From Streptomyces cellostaticus (lineage in GTDB: Bacteria; Actinomycetota; Actinomycetes; Streptomycetales; Streptomycetaceae), in contig NZ_KQ948016.1 of the NCBI RefSeq assembly GCF_001513965.1, positions 1 through 64,000 of the forward strand: 64,000 nt of DNA, read 5' to 3'. This document shows, in pieces, positions 25,976-34,468 of this stretch. The translations under genes and the position numbers were made by a program. The notes beneath the pieces are model-generated. The model did no database searches. It worked only from the letters and a program-made list of their open reading frames with translations, and had not been told where the DNA came from. The stretch's first letter is position 1. Each line of letters starts with the position of its first letter.

Positions 25976-26608
25976 TCACTCAGCTTCGACGCGCATCACA
26001 GCATCAGCGCGGGCGAAACGTACAGTTTCAACCACTTTCTTGTGAGCGGGCTTCGATGCCTGCTGCTTGTGAGCAGGCTTCGATGCCTGGTACTTGTGGG
26101 CGGGCTTCGATGCCTGCTGCTTGTGAACGGGCTTCGACCCATGCTGCTTGTGAACGGGCTTCGATCCATGCTGCTTGTGGGCAGGCTTCGACCCGTGGTG
26201 CTTGTGGTCAGGCTTCGATCCATGCTGCTTGTGGTCAGGCTTCGACCCGTGGTGCTTGTGGTCAGGCTTCGATCCATGGTGCTTATGAGCATGCTTCGGC
26301 CCATGGTGCTTGTGAGCATGCTTCGACCCGTGATGCTTGTGACCGTGCTTGTGCGCCCGGTGCTTGTGACCGTGCTTGTGCGCCCGGTGCTTGTGACCGT
26401 GCTTCGGTGCCGAATGCGAGGCCCCGTGCGAGTCATCCTGCTCGCTGTACGGGACACCCAACGTGACCACGGCGCTGGCCTGCGAGCTAGCCACCGCGCT
26501 GACCTGCTGCGGACCATCGGAATCGTCGGCGAAGCTGACACCGACGCCGAAGGCGGACAGCCCCACGACCACGGTGGCTACGACTGCTGCGCGCTGAAAC
26601 TTGCGCAT
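25976..26608 (-). CDS. Secreted histidine/lysine-rich tandem-repeat protein
   Basis: A 210-aa exported protein of unknown function. The signal peptide covers residues 1-27 (KFQRAAVVATVVVGLSAFGVGVSFA). A 40-residue spacer leads into about 115 residues of 9-residue-type repeats (KPDHKHHGS, KPVHKQHGS, KPAHKQQAS) in which nearly every second or third residue is His or Lys. Such tracts bind transition metals or acidic polymers in other proteins; here it is an inference. The ATG at 26608 has AAAGGG eight bases upstream and is preferred to a GTG six codons earlier. It lies between tldD and pmbA on the opposite strand, suggesting later insertion. Confidence 0.82.
   Translation of the reverse strand: MRKFQRAAVVATVVVGLSAFGVGVSFADDSDGPQQVSAVASSQASAVVTLGVPYSEQDDSHGASHSAPKHGHKHRAHKHGHKHRAHKHGHKHHGSKHAHKHHGPKHAHKHHGSKPDHKHHGSKPDHKQHGSKPDHKHHGSKPAHKQHGSKPVHKQHGSKPVHKQQASKPAHKYQASKPAHKQQASKPAHKKVVETVRFARADAVMRVEAE
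26040..26404 (-). repeat. 27-bp tandem repeats inside the His/Lys-rich gene
   Basis: About thirteen head-to-tail units of roughly 27 bp (plus-strand theme GCTTGTGxxCAGGCTTCGA) vary mainly at the codons for Asp/Ala/Val and His/Gln. Three shorter AAGCACGGTCACAAGCACCG units form the N-terminal end. Units differ by silent and replacement changes, indicating repeated duplication and drift. Confidence 0.85.
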
Positions 26609-26941
26609 GGTTTGACCCTTTCTCACCTGGGCGTGAAGCCCTGGATTGGCTACTCAGTGTGAGAATAGATGCGCAAATCGTAAGTACTGTTGATCTCGGG
26701 CCGGGCGCCGTGTCGGCCCATGGCGAGACTCCCGTCCGTGCACCCTTCCCCGCCTCTCACTCCCGCCGGAAGCGTTCTGCTGCGGCCGGAGAGAGCCTCA
26801 GGTCAGAGCGATATTGCATCCCCGATCCGGGTCACCGGTGGGTAGTCTCTGATCCGATCCGGAGCAGGCCTCCACGACAAGGGATTGAGGGCAGACCGTG
26901 GACAACCGCCTGACCTGCACAAACGCCCAGGAGGCTGATCG
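26609..26941. other. Intergenic region between the His-rich gene and pmbA, no gene seen
   Basis: The 333 bp should contain divergent promoters for the His-rich gene (-) and pmbA (+). On the minus strand a TATTCT hexamer about 55 bp before the His-rich ATG is a weak -10 candidate. On the plus strand TAGTCT about 90 bp before pmbA is similar. I see no convincing -35 boxes, RNA gene or small ORF with a ribosome binding site. Confidence 0.5.
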
Positions 26942-28354
26942 ATGAGCGCGCCAGGCAGCAAGGCGAACAAGCCGCACGAGGTCGTCGAGCAGGCGCTCGC
27001 GCTGTCCCGGGCCGACGGCTGTGTCGTCATCGCCGACGAGCACTCGACCGCCAACCTGCGCTGGGCGGGCAACGCCCTCACCACCAACGGTGTCACCCGC
27101 GGCCGTACCCTCACGGTGATCGCGACCGTGGACGGCAAGGAGGGCACGGCCTCCGGTGTCGTGTCGCGGTCGGCGGTGACGGCCGAGGAGCTGGAGCCGC
27201 TGGTGCGGGCCGCGGAAGCCGCCGCGCACGGGGCCGGGCCCGCCGAGGACGCCCAGCCGCTGATCAGCGGCGTCCCGGAGTCGCCGGACTTCACGGACGC
27301 GCCCGCCGAGACCTCCTCCGCCGTGTTCGCCGACTTCGCCCCGGCGCTCGGCGAGGCCTTCGCACGCGCGCGTGCCGGCGGCCGTGACCTGTACGGCTTC
27401 GCCAACCACGAGCTGGTGTCGACGTACCTGGGCACGTCCACCGGGCTGCGCCTCAGGCACGACCAGCCCACCGGCACGCTGGAGCTGAACGCCAAGTCCC
27501 CGGACCAGAGGCGCTCGGCGTGGGCGGGCCGCTCCACGCGGGACTTCAAGGACGTCGACCCGGGCGCCCTGGACGCCGAACTGGCCGTACGCCTCGGCTG
27601 GGCCGAGCGGCGCATCGAGCTGCCCGCGGGTCGGTACGAGACGCTGCTGCCGCCGGCCGCGGTCGCCGACCTGCTGATCTACCAGCTGTGGTCGGCCTCG
27701 GGCCGGGACGCGGCCGAGGGCCGGACGGTGTTCTCCAAGCCGGGCGGCGGCACCCGCGTCGGCGAGAAGCTCGCCGGGCTGCCACTGACCCTGCGCAGCG
27801 ACCCGAACGAGCCCGGCCTGGAGTGCCCGCCCTTCGTGGTCGCCCACTCCTCCGGCGGTGACCAGTCCGTGTTCGACAACGGGCTGCCGGTGCAGGCCAC
27901 CGAGTGGGTGAGCGAGGGCGTGCTGAAGCACCTCACCACCACCCGGCACAGCGCGGGTCTGACCGGGCTGCCCGTCGCCCCGGCCCTCGGAAACCTGATC
28001 CTTGACGGCGGGCAGGACCGCTCCCTGGAGGAGATGGTCGCGGCCACGGACCATCGCGGGCCCTGTCTGCTGCTGACCTGCCTGTGGTACATCCGTGAGG
28101 TCGATCCGGCGACGCTGCTGCTCACGGGCCTGACCCGGGACGGCGTCTACCTCGTCGAGAACGGCGAGGTGACCGGTCAGGTGAACAACTTCCGGTTCAA
28201 CGAGTCGCCGGTGGACCTGCTCGGCCGGGCCACGGAGGCGGGGCGGACCGAGAAGACGCTGCCGCGGGAGTGGAGCGACTACTTCACCCGGACTGCGATG
28301 CCCGCGCTGCGGATCCCCGATTTCAATATGAGCTCTGTCAGCCAGGGCGTATAA
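26942..28354 (+). CDS. pmbA: PmbA/TldE family protease subunit
   Basis: A 470-aa protein, predicted non-catalytic partner of TldD. It has the family fold (ALSRADGCVVIADEHSTANLRWAGN at the start, FVVAHSSGGDQSVFDNGLP and TCLWYIREVDPATLLLTGLTRDGVYLVENG later) but no HExxxH, as usual for PmbA. The ATG has CAGGAGG six bases upstream. tyrS follows 56 bp later on the same strand, so the two may share a transcript. Confidence 0.93.
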   Translation: MSAPGSKANKPHEVVEQALALSRADGCVVIADEHSTANLRWAGNALTTNGVTRGRTLTVIATVDGKEGTASGVVSRSAVTAEELEPLVRAAEAAAHGAGPAEDAQPLISGVPESPDFTDAPAETSSAVFADFAPALGEAFARARAGGRDLYGFANHELVSTYLGTSTGLRLRHDQPTGTLELNAKSPDQRRSAWAGRSTRDFKDVDPGALDAELAVRLGWAERRIELPAGRYETLLPPAAVADLLIYQLWSASGRDAAEGRTVFSKPGGGTRVGEKLAGLPLTLRSDPNEPGLECPPFVVAHSSGGDQSVFDNGLPVQATEWVSEGVLKHLTTTRHSAGLTGLPVAPALGNLILDGGQDRSLEEMVAATDHRGPCLLLTCLWYIREVDPATLLLTGLTRDGVYLVENGEVTGQVNNFRFNESPVDLLGRATEAGRTEKTLPREWSDYFTRTAMPALRIPDFNMSSVSQGV

Positions 28355-28410
28355 CCTCGTAGTCGGCTGTCACCCGACCGCCCGAAGATCACCGAGGAGA
28401 CACGAGAACC

Positions 28411-29679
28411 GTGACGGACATCGTCGACGAGCTGAAGTGGCGTGGGCTCATCGCCCTCTCCACGGACGAGGACGCACTGCGCAAGGCGTTCGCGGACGGC
28501 CCTGTCACGTTCTATTGCGGCTTCGACCCGACCGCGCCCAGCCTGCACCTCGGCAACCTCGTGCAGATCCTGACCATGCGCCGGATCCAGCAGGCGGGCA
28601 ACCGCCCGCTGGGCCTGGTCGGGGGTGCCACCGGTCTGATCGGTGACCCGAAGCCCACCGCCGAGCGCACGCTGAACTCGCCGGAGGTCGTGGCCGGCTG
28701 GGTGGAGCGGGTGCGCGGCCAGATCCAGAAGTTCCTGGACTTCGAGGGGCCGAACGCGGCGGAGATGGTCAACAACCTGGACTGGACCCAGGGCATGTCG
28801 GCCATCGAGTTCCTCCGGGACGTCGGCAAGCACTTCCGGGTCAACAAGATGATCGCCAAGGAGGCCGTCGCCCGGCGGCTCAACTCCGACGCGGGCATCA
28901 GCTACACCGAGTTCAGCTACCAGATCCTGCAGGGCATGGACTTCCTGGAGCTGTACCGGCGGTACGGCTGCACGCTGCAGACCGGCGGCAGCGACCAGTG
29001 GGGCAACCTCACCTCGGGCACGGACCTGATCCACCGGGTCGAGCCGGACGCCGTCGTGCACGCGCTGGGCACGCCGCTGATCACGAAGGCGGACGGCACC
29101 AAGTTCGGCAAGACCGAGTCCGGCACGGTCTGGCTCGACCCCGAGATGACCACGCCGTACGCGTTCTACCAGTTCTGGGTCAACGCGGACGACCGGGACG
29201 TCTCCAAGTTCCTGCGCATCTTCAGCTTCAAGTCCCGTGAGGAGATCGAGGAGCTGGAGAAGCAGACCGAGGAGCGTCCGCAGGCCCGGGCCGCGCAGCG
29301 CGCGCTCGCCGAGGAGCTGACGACGATGGTGCACGGCGCCGACCAGACGGCCGCCGTGATCGCCGCGTCCAAGGCCCTGTTCGGCCAGGGCGAACTGACG
29401 GAGCTGGACGAGCGGACGCTGGCCGCGGCGCTGTCCGAGGTACCGCACATCCAGGTCGCCGAGCTGGGCCCGGTGGTCGACCTGTTCGCCGAAGTCGGTC
29501 TGGTGGCCAGCAAGTCCGCTGCGCGGCGGACCGTGAAGGAGGGCGGGGCCTACGTGAACAACGCGAAGGTCACCGCCGAGGATGCGGTGGCTTCCAAGGA
29601 GGAGCTGCTGCACGGGCGGTGGCTGGTGTTGCGGCGTGGGAAGAAGAACCTGGCTGCTGTGGAGGTCGTTTCCGCATAG
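28411..29679 (+). CDS. tyrS: Tyrosyl-tRNA synthetase
   Basis: A 422-aa class I aminoacyl-tRNA synthetase that charges tRNA-Tyr. The HIGH-type motif appears as PSLHLGN in [16 protein letters not shown]. The tyrosine-binding [28 protein letters not shown] region is intact (written here as family motif; local sequence [12 protein letters not shown]). The KMSKS loop reads KFGKT. The C-terminal S4 RNA-binding domain is visible ([18 protein letters not shown]). The GTG start has GAGGAGAC upstream. Length and layout match the eubacterial TyrS short form. Confidence 0.96.
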   Translation: MTDIVDELKWRGLIALSTDEDALRKAFADGPVTFYCGFDPTAPSLHLGNLVQILTMRRIQQAGNRPLGLVGGATGLIGDPKPTAERTLNSPEVVAGWVERVRGQIQKFLDFEGPNAAEMVNNLDWTQGMSAIEFLRDVGKHFRVNKMIAKEAVARRLNSDAGISYTEFSYQILQGMDFLELYRRYGCTLQTGGSDQWGNLTSGTDLIHRVEPDAVVHALGTPLITKADGTKFGKTESGTVWLDPEMTTPYAFYQFWVNADDRDVSKFLRIFSFKSREEIEELEKQTEERPQARAAQRALAEELTTMVHGADQTAAVIAASKALFGQGELTELDERTLAAALSEVPHIQVAELGPVVDLFAEVGLVASKSAARRTVKEGGAYVNNAKVTAEDAVASKEELLHGRWLVLRRGKKNLAAVEVVSA

Positions 29680-29710
29680 CGCCGCCGGGGCGTGGGTGGT
29701 CTGCGGGCCG

Positions 29711-29760
29711 CGGGTCGTTCGTGGTTGTTCGCGCAGTTCCCCGCGCCCCTTTCGGGGCGC
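29711..29760. repeat. Dispersed Streptomyces intergenic element with terminator hairpin
   Basis: The sequence GTTCGCGCAGTTCCCCGCGCC followed by a hairpin (GCGCCCC 29743-29749 with GGGGCGC 29754-29760, loop TTTC) is a motif I remember as scattered through Streptomyces genomes downstream of genes. Here it lies between the convergent tyrS and GlsB-like genes and probably terminates both. Confidence 0.6.
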
Positions 29761-29766
29761 TTCGAC

Positions 29767-30045
29767 TCAGGCCCGTTGTTTCTTCTTGCCCAGCGTCGCC
29801 ATGTAGAGCGAGTCCACGGCGAAGACGATGATGATCGCGGCGATGAGCTGGAAGGCGTGGCGGCTCCAGTCGATGCCGCGGGTCTCCTCGACGCCGAAGG
29901 CGCGGGCGATCGCGTTGCCCGCGACGGCGCCCAGGATGCCGCAGATGGTGGTCAGCCACAGGGGGCTGTGCTGCTTGCCCGGGATGATCGCCTTCGCGAT
30001 GAGGCCCAGCACGAATCCCACGATGATCGCCCACAACCAGCCCAT
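29767..30045 (-). CDS. GlsB/YeaQ/YmgE family membrane protein
   Basis: A 92-aa membrane protein with three hydrophobic helices (MGWLWAIIVGFVLGLIAKAI, LTTICGILGAVAGNAIARA, AFQLIAAIIIVFAVDSLY) and a basic C-terminus (GKKKQRA). It carries the glycine-zipper pattern and the IIPGKQ turn of the transglycosylase-associated family, which is linked to general stress in other bacteria but has no proven activity. It is convergent with tyrS. Confidence 0.9.
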   Translation of the reverse strand: MGWLWAIIVGFVLGLIAKAIIPGKQHSPLWLTTICGILGAVAGNAIARAFGVEETRGIDWSRHAFQLIAAIIIVFAVDSLYMATLGKKKQRA

Positions 30046-30215
30046 GGCTGCCTCCTCCTACGGCTCGAATGTGAGCCTTACGGTCAGTCTGGGTCCGTCC
30101 GCCGTACGGCGCATGTCGGGGTCCCCCGTACGCGGCAGGGCCGATGGCATTCGCGCTGGCAGGAAGCAACCCGGTCTCGATGGCCTCGCGGGCGCGGCGT
30201 AACGTGGTGAGCGTG

Positions 30216-30614
30216 ATGGGGAAGCAGCGCGGCGGCGTTCAAGTGTTCCGGATCACCGGCGCCCGGACGGGACTGGCCGAGGACGTGCGGGGCCGGCAGC
30301 GGCGGTACGTCATCTCGATGACGATCCGCACCGCCTCGGTGATCCTCGCGGCCACGCTGTGGAACGTCGAACGGTACGTCGCGATCGTGGCGCTGGTCCT
30401 CGGTGCACTCCTTCCCTACGTCGCCGTGGTGATCGCGAACGCGGGCCGCGAGCGGCCGCCCGACCTTCCCTCGACCTTCGTCGAGGCACCGATGCGGCCG
30501 ATGATCGCGCCGCCGCGGGCGGAGGAAGAGGCCGCGCGGGCGGAGTCCGTTCCGGAGGATGTGCCGCCGGATCCGGCGGCGGGAGTCCCTGGTGAGCGGC
30601 CCAACAGGACCTGA
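30216..30614 (+). CDS. DUF3099 membrane protein
   Basis: A 132-aa protein. The DUF3099 core covers residues 8-75 (FRITGARTGLAEDVRGRQRRYVISM, then two adjacent membrane helices TIRTASVILAATLW and YVAIVALVLGALLPYVAVVI). A Pro/Glu-rich cytosolic tail follows. Function is unknown. A TAACGT hexamer lies 13-18 bases before the ATG, and an in-frame GTG is at 30207; no Shine-Dalgarno is visible, so a leaderless message starting at one of these codons is likely. Confidence 0.8.
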   Translation: MGKQRGGVQVFRITGARTGLAEDVRGRQRRYVISMTIRTASVILAATLWNVERYVAIVALVLGALLPYVAVVIANAGRERPPDLPSTFVEAPMRPMIAPPRAEEEAARAESVPEDVPPDPAAGVPGERPNRT

Positions 30615-30729
30615 CCATGGCGGACGCGGAAGAGCCGGTCGGCGGCTGCGCGTCAAGCTCAAGAAAAGCTCAGATCAATCGTGTAGTTCCAGTGCCGGGC
30701 GATGGGTTACCCGTGACATACTGCGTACG

Positions 30730-30800
30730 CGCTCCGCATCCCCCGTCGGAGCGACGGACCGACGCCGGGCAGCTCCCCCCGTGGCTGCTCGGCGTCGCCT
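30730..30800 (+). promoter_or_regulatory. Two stem-loops between the DUF3099 gene and the 71-aa gene
   Basis: Hairpin 1: 30730-30736 CGCTCCG with 30747-30753. Hairpin 2: a 13-bp stem (30761-30773 with 30784-30796, one G-U pair) with a C-rich loop, followed by GCCTTGTTT. The second may terminate DUF3099 transcription or act as an attenuator for the gene starting at 30831. The rest of the 216-bp gap shows nothing else. Confidence 0.5.
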
Positions 30801-30830
30801 TGTTTGCACCCCGTTTTGTGAGACGAACCT

Positions 30831-31046
30831 GTGAGTGAGACGCCCATCTGTTCCGCCAAGGGCTGCCGTGCCGATGCCGTGTGGGTGCTGGCGTGGAACA
30901 ACCCGAAGATTCACACGCCGGAGCGGCGGAAGACGTGGCTCGCCTGCGCGGAGCATCGCGAGCATCTTTCGCAGTTTCTCGGGGTTCGGGGGTTCTTGAA
31001 GGACGTGGTGAAGTTCGAGGACTGGGAAGCCCCCGAAGGGTCCTAG
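30831..31046 (+). CDS. Small cysteine/histidine (zinc-ribbon-like) protein
   Basis: A 71-aa conserved protein of unknown function. C7 and C12 (CSAKGC) and C39, H42, H45 (CAEHREH) could bind one zinc ion. The rest is basic and aromatic (VWVLAWNNPKIHTPERRKTW). The GTG start lacks a strong Shine-Dalgarno. It overlaps the convergent moaA gene by 4 bp. The sequence is well conserved in Streptomyces as I remember it, sometimes mislabelled as acetone carboxylase; nothing here supports that activity. Confidence 0.82.
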   Translation: MSETPICSAKGCRADAVWVLAWNNPKIHTPERRKTWLACAEHREHLSQFLGVRGFLKDVVKFEDWEAPEGS

Positions 31047-32032
31047 CCGCCGATTGCGGACATCGGGCGGTCCGGCTGCACGAACGAGGGGTCGTCCAGG
31101 CCCGCTCCCGCCTTCTTGCCCCACATCGCGAGCTTCCAGATGCGGGCGATCTCCTCGTCGGGGGCCCCGGAGCGCAGGGCTGCTCGCAGGTCCGTCTCCT
31201 CCGTGGCGAACAGACAGGTGCGTATCTGGCCGTCGGCGGTGAGGCGGGTGCGGTCGCAGGCCGCGCAGAACGGCCGGGTGACCGAGGCGATCACGCCGAC
31301 CCGCTGCGGGCCGCCGTTCACCAGCCAGCGCTCCGCCGGTGCCGAGCCGCGCTCGTCCGCGCCCTCGGGGGTGAGGTCGAAACGCGTGCGCAGGGAGGCC
31401 AGGATGTCCCCGGCGGTGACCATGCCCTCGCGCTTCCAGCCGTGCTGGGCGTCTAGGGGCATCTGCTCGATGAAGCGCAGTTCGTACGCGTGCTCCAGCG
31501 CCCAGGCCAGCAGGTCCGGGGCCTCGTCGTCGTTCAGGCCCGGCATCAGGACCGAGTTGACCTTGACCGGGGTCAGGCCGGCCTCGCGCGCGGCGAAGAG
31601 GCCCTCGATGACGTCCTTGTGGCGGTCGCGGCGGGTGAGGGTCTTGAAGACGTCCGGGCGGAGGGTGTCCAGGGAGACGTTGACCCGGTCCAGGCCCGCC
31701 GCCTTCAGGGCGGACGCGGTGCGCTTGAGGCCGATGCCGTTCGTCGTGAGGGACGTCTGGGGGCGGGGGGCCAGGGCCGCGACGCGCTCGACGATGCCGA
31801 CCAGGCCGGGGCGCAGCAGGGGCTCGCCGCCGGTGAAGCGGACCTCCTCGATGCCGAGCAGGCGGACCGCGATGTCGATGAGGCGGACGATCTCGTCGTC
31901 GGTGAGCAGATCGGGCTTGGCCAGCCACTGCAGGCCCTCTTCGGGCATACAGTACGTACAGCGCAGATTGCACCGGTCAGTCAGTGAGACCCTCAGGTCG
32001 GTGGCCACTCGGCCGTAGGTGTCGATGAGCAC
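31043..32032 (-). CDS. moaA: GTP 3-prime,8-cyclase MoaA (molybdenum cofactor)
   Basis: A 329-aa radical SAM enzyme that converts GTP to 3-prime,8-cyclo-7,8-dihydro-GTP, the first step of molybdenum cofactor synthesis. The radical SAM cluster motif is C21-x3-C25-x2-C28 (CNLRCTYCMPEEG). The second 4Fe-4S cluster motif near the C-terminus is FCAACDRTRLTADGQIRTCLF-like. The family GG end is present (SAIGG). The GTG start has GGAGGGGG upstream. No other moa genes occur in the window. Confidence 0.96.
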   Translation of the reverse strand: MLIDTYGRVATDLRVSLTDRCNLRCTYCMPEEGLQWLAKPDLLTDDEIVRLIDIAVRLLGIEEVRFTGGEPLLRPGLVGIVERVAALAPRPQTSLTTNGIGLKRTASALKAAGLDRVNVSLDTLRPDVFKTLTRRDRHKDVIEGLFAAREAGLTPVKVNSVLMPGLNDDEAPDLLAWALEHAYELRFIEQMPLDAQHGWKREGMVTAGDILASLRTRFDLTPEGADERGSAPAERWLVNGGPQRVGVIASVTRPFCAACDRTRLTADGQIRTCLFATEETDLRAALRSGAPDEEIARIWKLAMWGKKAGAGLDDPSFVQPDRPMSAIGG

Positions 32033-32125
32033 GTGGGCCCCCTCCCTCGATCCGGAACACTTGTTTTCCGTTACCTGCGAGCCTACGTGAGACCACTGAC
32101 AACGACAGCGACCCGATCCGACGAG

Positions 32126-32147
32126 CTACGACGCGGCCGCGTCGTAG
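32126..32147. terminator. Perfect 22-bp palindrome, likely terminator of the symporter gene
   Basis: Two 11-bp arms (CTACGACGCGG and its complement) meet without a spacer; a NotI-type GCGGCCGC is at the centre. It lies downstream of the symporter stop (32205, minus strand) and upstream of moaA. It could be a terminator or an operator for moaA. Confidence 0.5.
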
Positions 32148-32204
32148 GACCGTACGATCCCGAACGACGCGGCCGTCCGTACGAAGCTCAGTGCGCCACG
32201 AGAC

Positions 32205-33830
32205 TCAGTGCGCGCCCGTCCCGGTCAGGGACCGCACCTCCAGCTCCGCGTACTTGCCGGCGTCCGGGGCCTCCTTGGAGAGCAGGGTGCCCACGGCGCC
32301 CAGGAGGAAGCCGACCGGGATCGAGATGATGCCCGGGTTCTCCAGCGGGAACCAGTGGAAGTCGACGTCGGGGAACATCGAGGTCGGCTTGCCGGACACC
32401 ACCGGCGAGAACAGCACCAGGCCGACCGCGGTGACCAGGCCGCCGTAGATCGACCACAGGGCGCCCGCGGTGGTGAACCGCTTCCAGAACAGGCTGTAGA
32501 GGATGGTCGGCAGGTTGGCGGAGGCGGCGACCGCGAAGGCGAGGGCGACGAGACCGGCCACGTTCAGGTCGCGGGAGAGGGCGCCGAGGACGATCGAGAC
32601 GGCGCCGATGCCTACGGTCGCGTAGCGGGCGGCGTTGATCTCCTGCTTCTCGGTGGCCTGCCCCTTCTTGATGACGTTGGCGTAGATGTCGTGGGCGAAG
32701 GAGGAGGACGAGGCCAGGGTCAGGCCCGCGACGACCGCGAGGATCGTGGCGAAGGCGACCGCGGAGATCGTGGCCAGCAGGATCGCGCCCCCGTCGGAGT
32801 CCACTCCGCCCAGATGCAGGGCGAGCAGGGGTGCCGCGGTGTTGCCCGCCTTGTTGGAGGCAATGATCTCGTCCGGTTTGATCAGTGCGGCCGCACCGAA
32901 GCCGAGGGCGAGGGTCATCAGGTAGAAGGCGCCGATCAGGCCGATCGCCCAGATCACGGACTTGCGGGCGGCCTTGGCAGTCGGGACCGTGTAGAAGCGG
33001 ATCAGGATGTGCGGCAGGCCCGCGGTGCCGAGGACGAGGGCGATGCCGAGCGAGATGAAGTCCAGCTTGGTGGTGCCGGTGGCGCCGTACTTCAGGCCGG
33101 GCTCCAGGAAGGCCGAGCCCTTGCCGCTGTTGTCGGCGGCCTTGCCGAGCAGATCGGAGATGTTGAAGTGGAACTTCAGCAGGACCAGGAAGGTCAGCAG
33201 CAGGGCGCCCGCGATCAGCAGCACCGCCTTGACCATCTGGACCCAGGTGGTGCCCTTCATGCCGCCGACGGTGACGTAGACGATCATCAGCACGCCGACC
33301 AGGGCGACGATGCCGATCTTGCCGCCGTCACTGGTGATGCCCAGGAGCAGCGAGACCAGGACGCCCGCGCCGGCCATCTGGGCGAGCAGGTAGAAGATCG
33401 ACACGACGATCGTGGAGGTGCCTGCGGCCGTACGGACGGGCCGCTGGCGCATCCGGTAGGCCAGCACGTCGCCCATCGTGTAGCGGCCGGAGTTGCGCAG
33501 CGGCTCGGCGACCAGGAGCAGGGCGACGAGCCAGGCGACCAGGAAGCCGATGGAGTAGAGGAAGCCGTCGTAGCCGAAGAGGGCGATGGCGCCGGCGATG
33601 CCGAGGAAGGACGCGGCGGACATGTAGTCGCCGGAGACGGCCAGGCCGTTCTGGAAGCCGGTGAACTGGCGTCCGCCGGCGTAGAAGTCGGCGGCGTCCT
33701 TGGTCTGCCGGCCCGCCCAGACGGTGATGACGAGGGTCGCTGCGACGAACACCGCGAACAGGGTGATGATCAGCGACCGGTGCTCGCTCGCCTCGCCGGC
33801 GGCGAGCAGGGTGTGCTGTGCGGGGCTCAT
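32205..33830 (-). CDS. Sodium:solute symporter (SSS family, ActP-like)
   Basis: A 541-aa transporter with about 13 membrane helices, of the acetate/monocarboxylate branch. Visible: FYAGGRQFTGFQNGLAVSGDYMSAASFLG, GYDGFLYSIGFLVAWL, the sodium-binding region GLPHILIRFYTVPTAKAAR and ILAVVAGLTLASSSSFAHDIYANV. The ATG overlaps the stop of the DUF485 gene (ATGA), reproducing the yjcH-actP arrangement of E. coli, so short-chain monocarboxylate uptake is a reasonable inference, though the substrate is unproven. Confidence 0.93.
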   Translation of the reverse strand: MSPAQHTLLAAGEASEHRSLIITLFAVFVAATLVITVWAGRQTKDAADFYAGGRQFTGFQNGLAVSGDYMSAASFLGIAGAIALFGYDGFLYSIGFLVAWLVALLLVAEPLRNSGRYTMGDVLAYRMRQRPVRTAAGTSTIVVSIFYLLAQMAGAGVLVSLLLGITSDGGKIGIVALVGVLMIVYVTVGGMKGTTWVQMVKAVLLIAGALLLTFLVLLKFHFNISDLLGKAADNSGKGSAFLEPGLKYGATGTTKLDFISLGIALVLGTAGLPHILIRFYTVPTAKAARKSVIWAIGLIGAFYLMTLALGFGAAALIKPDEIIASNKAGNTAAPLLALHLGGVDSDGGAILLATISAVAFATILAVVAGLTLASSSSFAHDIYANVIKKGQATEKQEINAARYATVGIGAVSIVLGALSRDLNVAGLVALAFAVAASANLPTILYSLFWKRFTTAGALWSIYGGLVTAVGLVLFSPVVSGKPTSMFPDVDFHWFPLENPGIISIPVGFLLGAVGTLLSKEAPDAGKYAELEVRSLTGTGAH

Positions 33831-34183
33831 GCTCCGCCCTCCATCCGGGACTTGATGGCCTCGGCCTTGGGATCGAGCTTGGCGGCGGCGTGACGTGCAT
33901 ACCACCAGGCGATGAGGAACGTGGTGAGGAACTGGGCGAGGCCCAGGACGAGGGCCACGTTGATGTTGCCGGCCACCTTGGTGCCCATGAAGCCGCCCGC
34001 GTAGTTGGAGAGCAGGACGTACAGCAGGTACCAGGCGATGAAGGCGATGGTCAGGGGGAAGGCGAAGGAGCGGTGGGAGCGGCGCAGTTCACCGAACTCC
34101 GCGCTCTGCTGCACCTCGGCGAACTCCTCGGTGGAGGGAAGGTGGGCTTGGGGTTTCGCGGGGGGCGGTGTCTCGGTAGCCAC
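33827..34183 (-). CDS. DUF485 family membrane protein (YjcH-like partner of the symporter)
   Basis: A 118-aa protein. A polar N-terminus (TPPPAKPQAHLPSTEEFAEVQQSAEFGELRRSHRSFAFP) is followed by two membrane helices (LTIAFIAWYLLYVLLSNYAGGFM and NVALVLGLAQFLTTFLIAWWYAR). The GTG at 34183 has GAGGAGACTCC immediately upstream; a longer frame exists but lacks a ribosome binding site. It is translationally coupled to the symporter. DUF485 proteins are thought to assist such symporters. Confidence 0.9.
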   Translation of the reverse strand: MATETPPPAKPQAHLPSTEEFAEVQQSAEFGELRRSHRSFAFPLTIAFIAWYLLYVLLSNYAGGFMGTKVAGNINVALVLGLAQFLTTFLIAWWYARHAAAKLDPKAEAIKSRMEGGA

Positions 34184-34412
34184 GGAGTCTCCTCGCGTTG
34201 CGGGCATGCGCGTTCTGGGTCTCACAGGGACGGGGGTCACGTTACCGGTTGTCACCGACCGACTCCCCATAGTGATTCCGGCGGGGGCACGATCCTGATG
34301 CGCCCTCCGTCCACGGTCACGGCGCCACGCGCGGAGCGGTTCAAGTCCGCCGGGCCCTTTCGGAGATCAGCCCGTGGAGATAGCTTCGCCCTGCACCACC
34401 CGTCATGTACCT

Positions 34413-34444
34413 GCCCGAGCACCACCTGTGTCTCGGGCGGTTTT
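34413..34444 (+). terminator. Rho-independent terminator-like hairpin in the protease leader
   Basis: GCCCGAG (34413-34419) pairs with CTCGGGC (34432-34438) over a 12-nt loop and is followed by GGTTTTG. It lies only 25 bp before the ATG of the first subtilisin. No plus-strand gene ends upstream; the neighbour is divergent. It is therefore a candidate transcription attenuator. Confidence 0.55.
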
Positions 34445-34468
34445 GTATCCGGATGATGTGGAGATCCC

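Noticed and set aside
30831..31046. Acetone carboxylase subunit
   Set aside because: The 71-aa protein has only a zinc-ribbon-like Cys/His pattern and nothing of a carboxylase.
34335..34365. GGTTCAAGTCCG resembling a tRNA T-arm
   Set aside because: The flanking sequence has no matching acceptor stem or anticodon arm.
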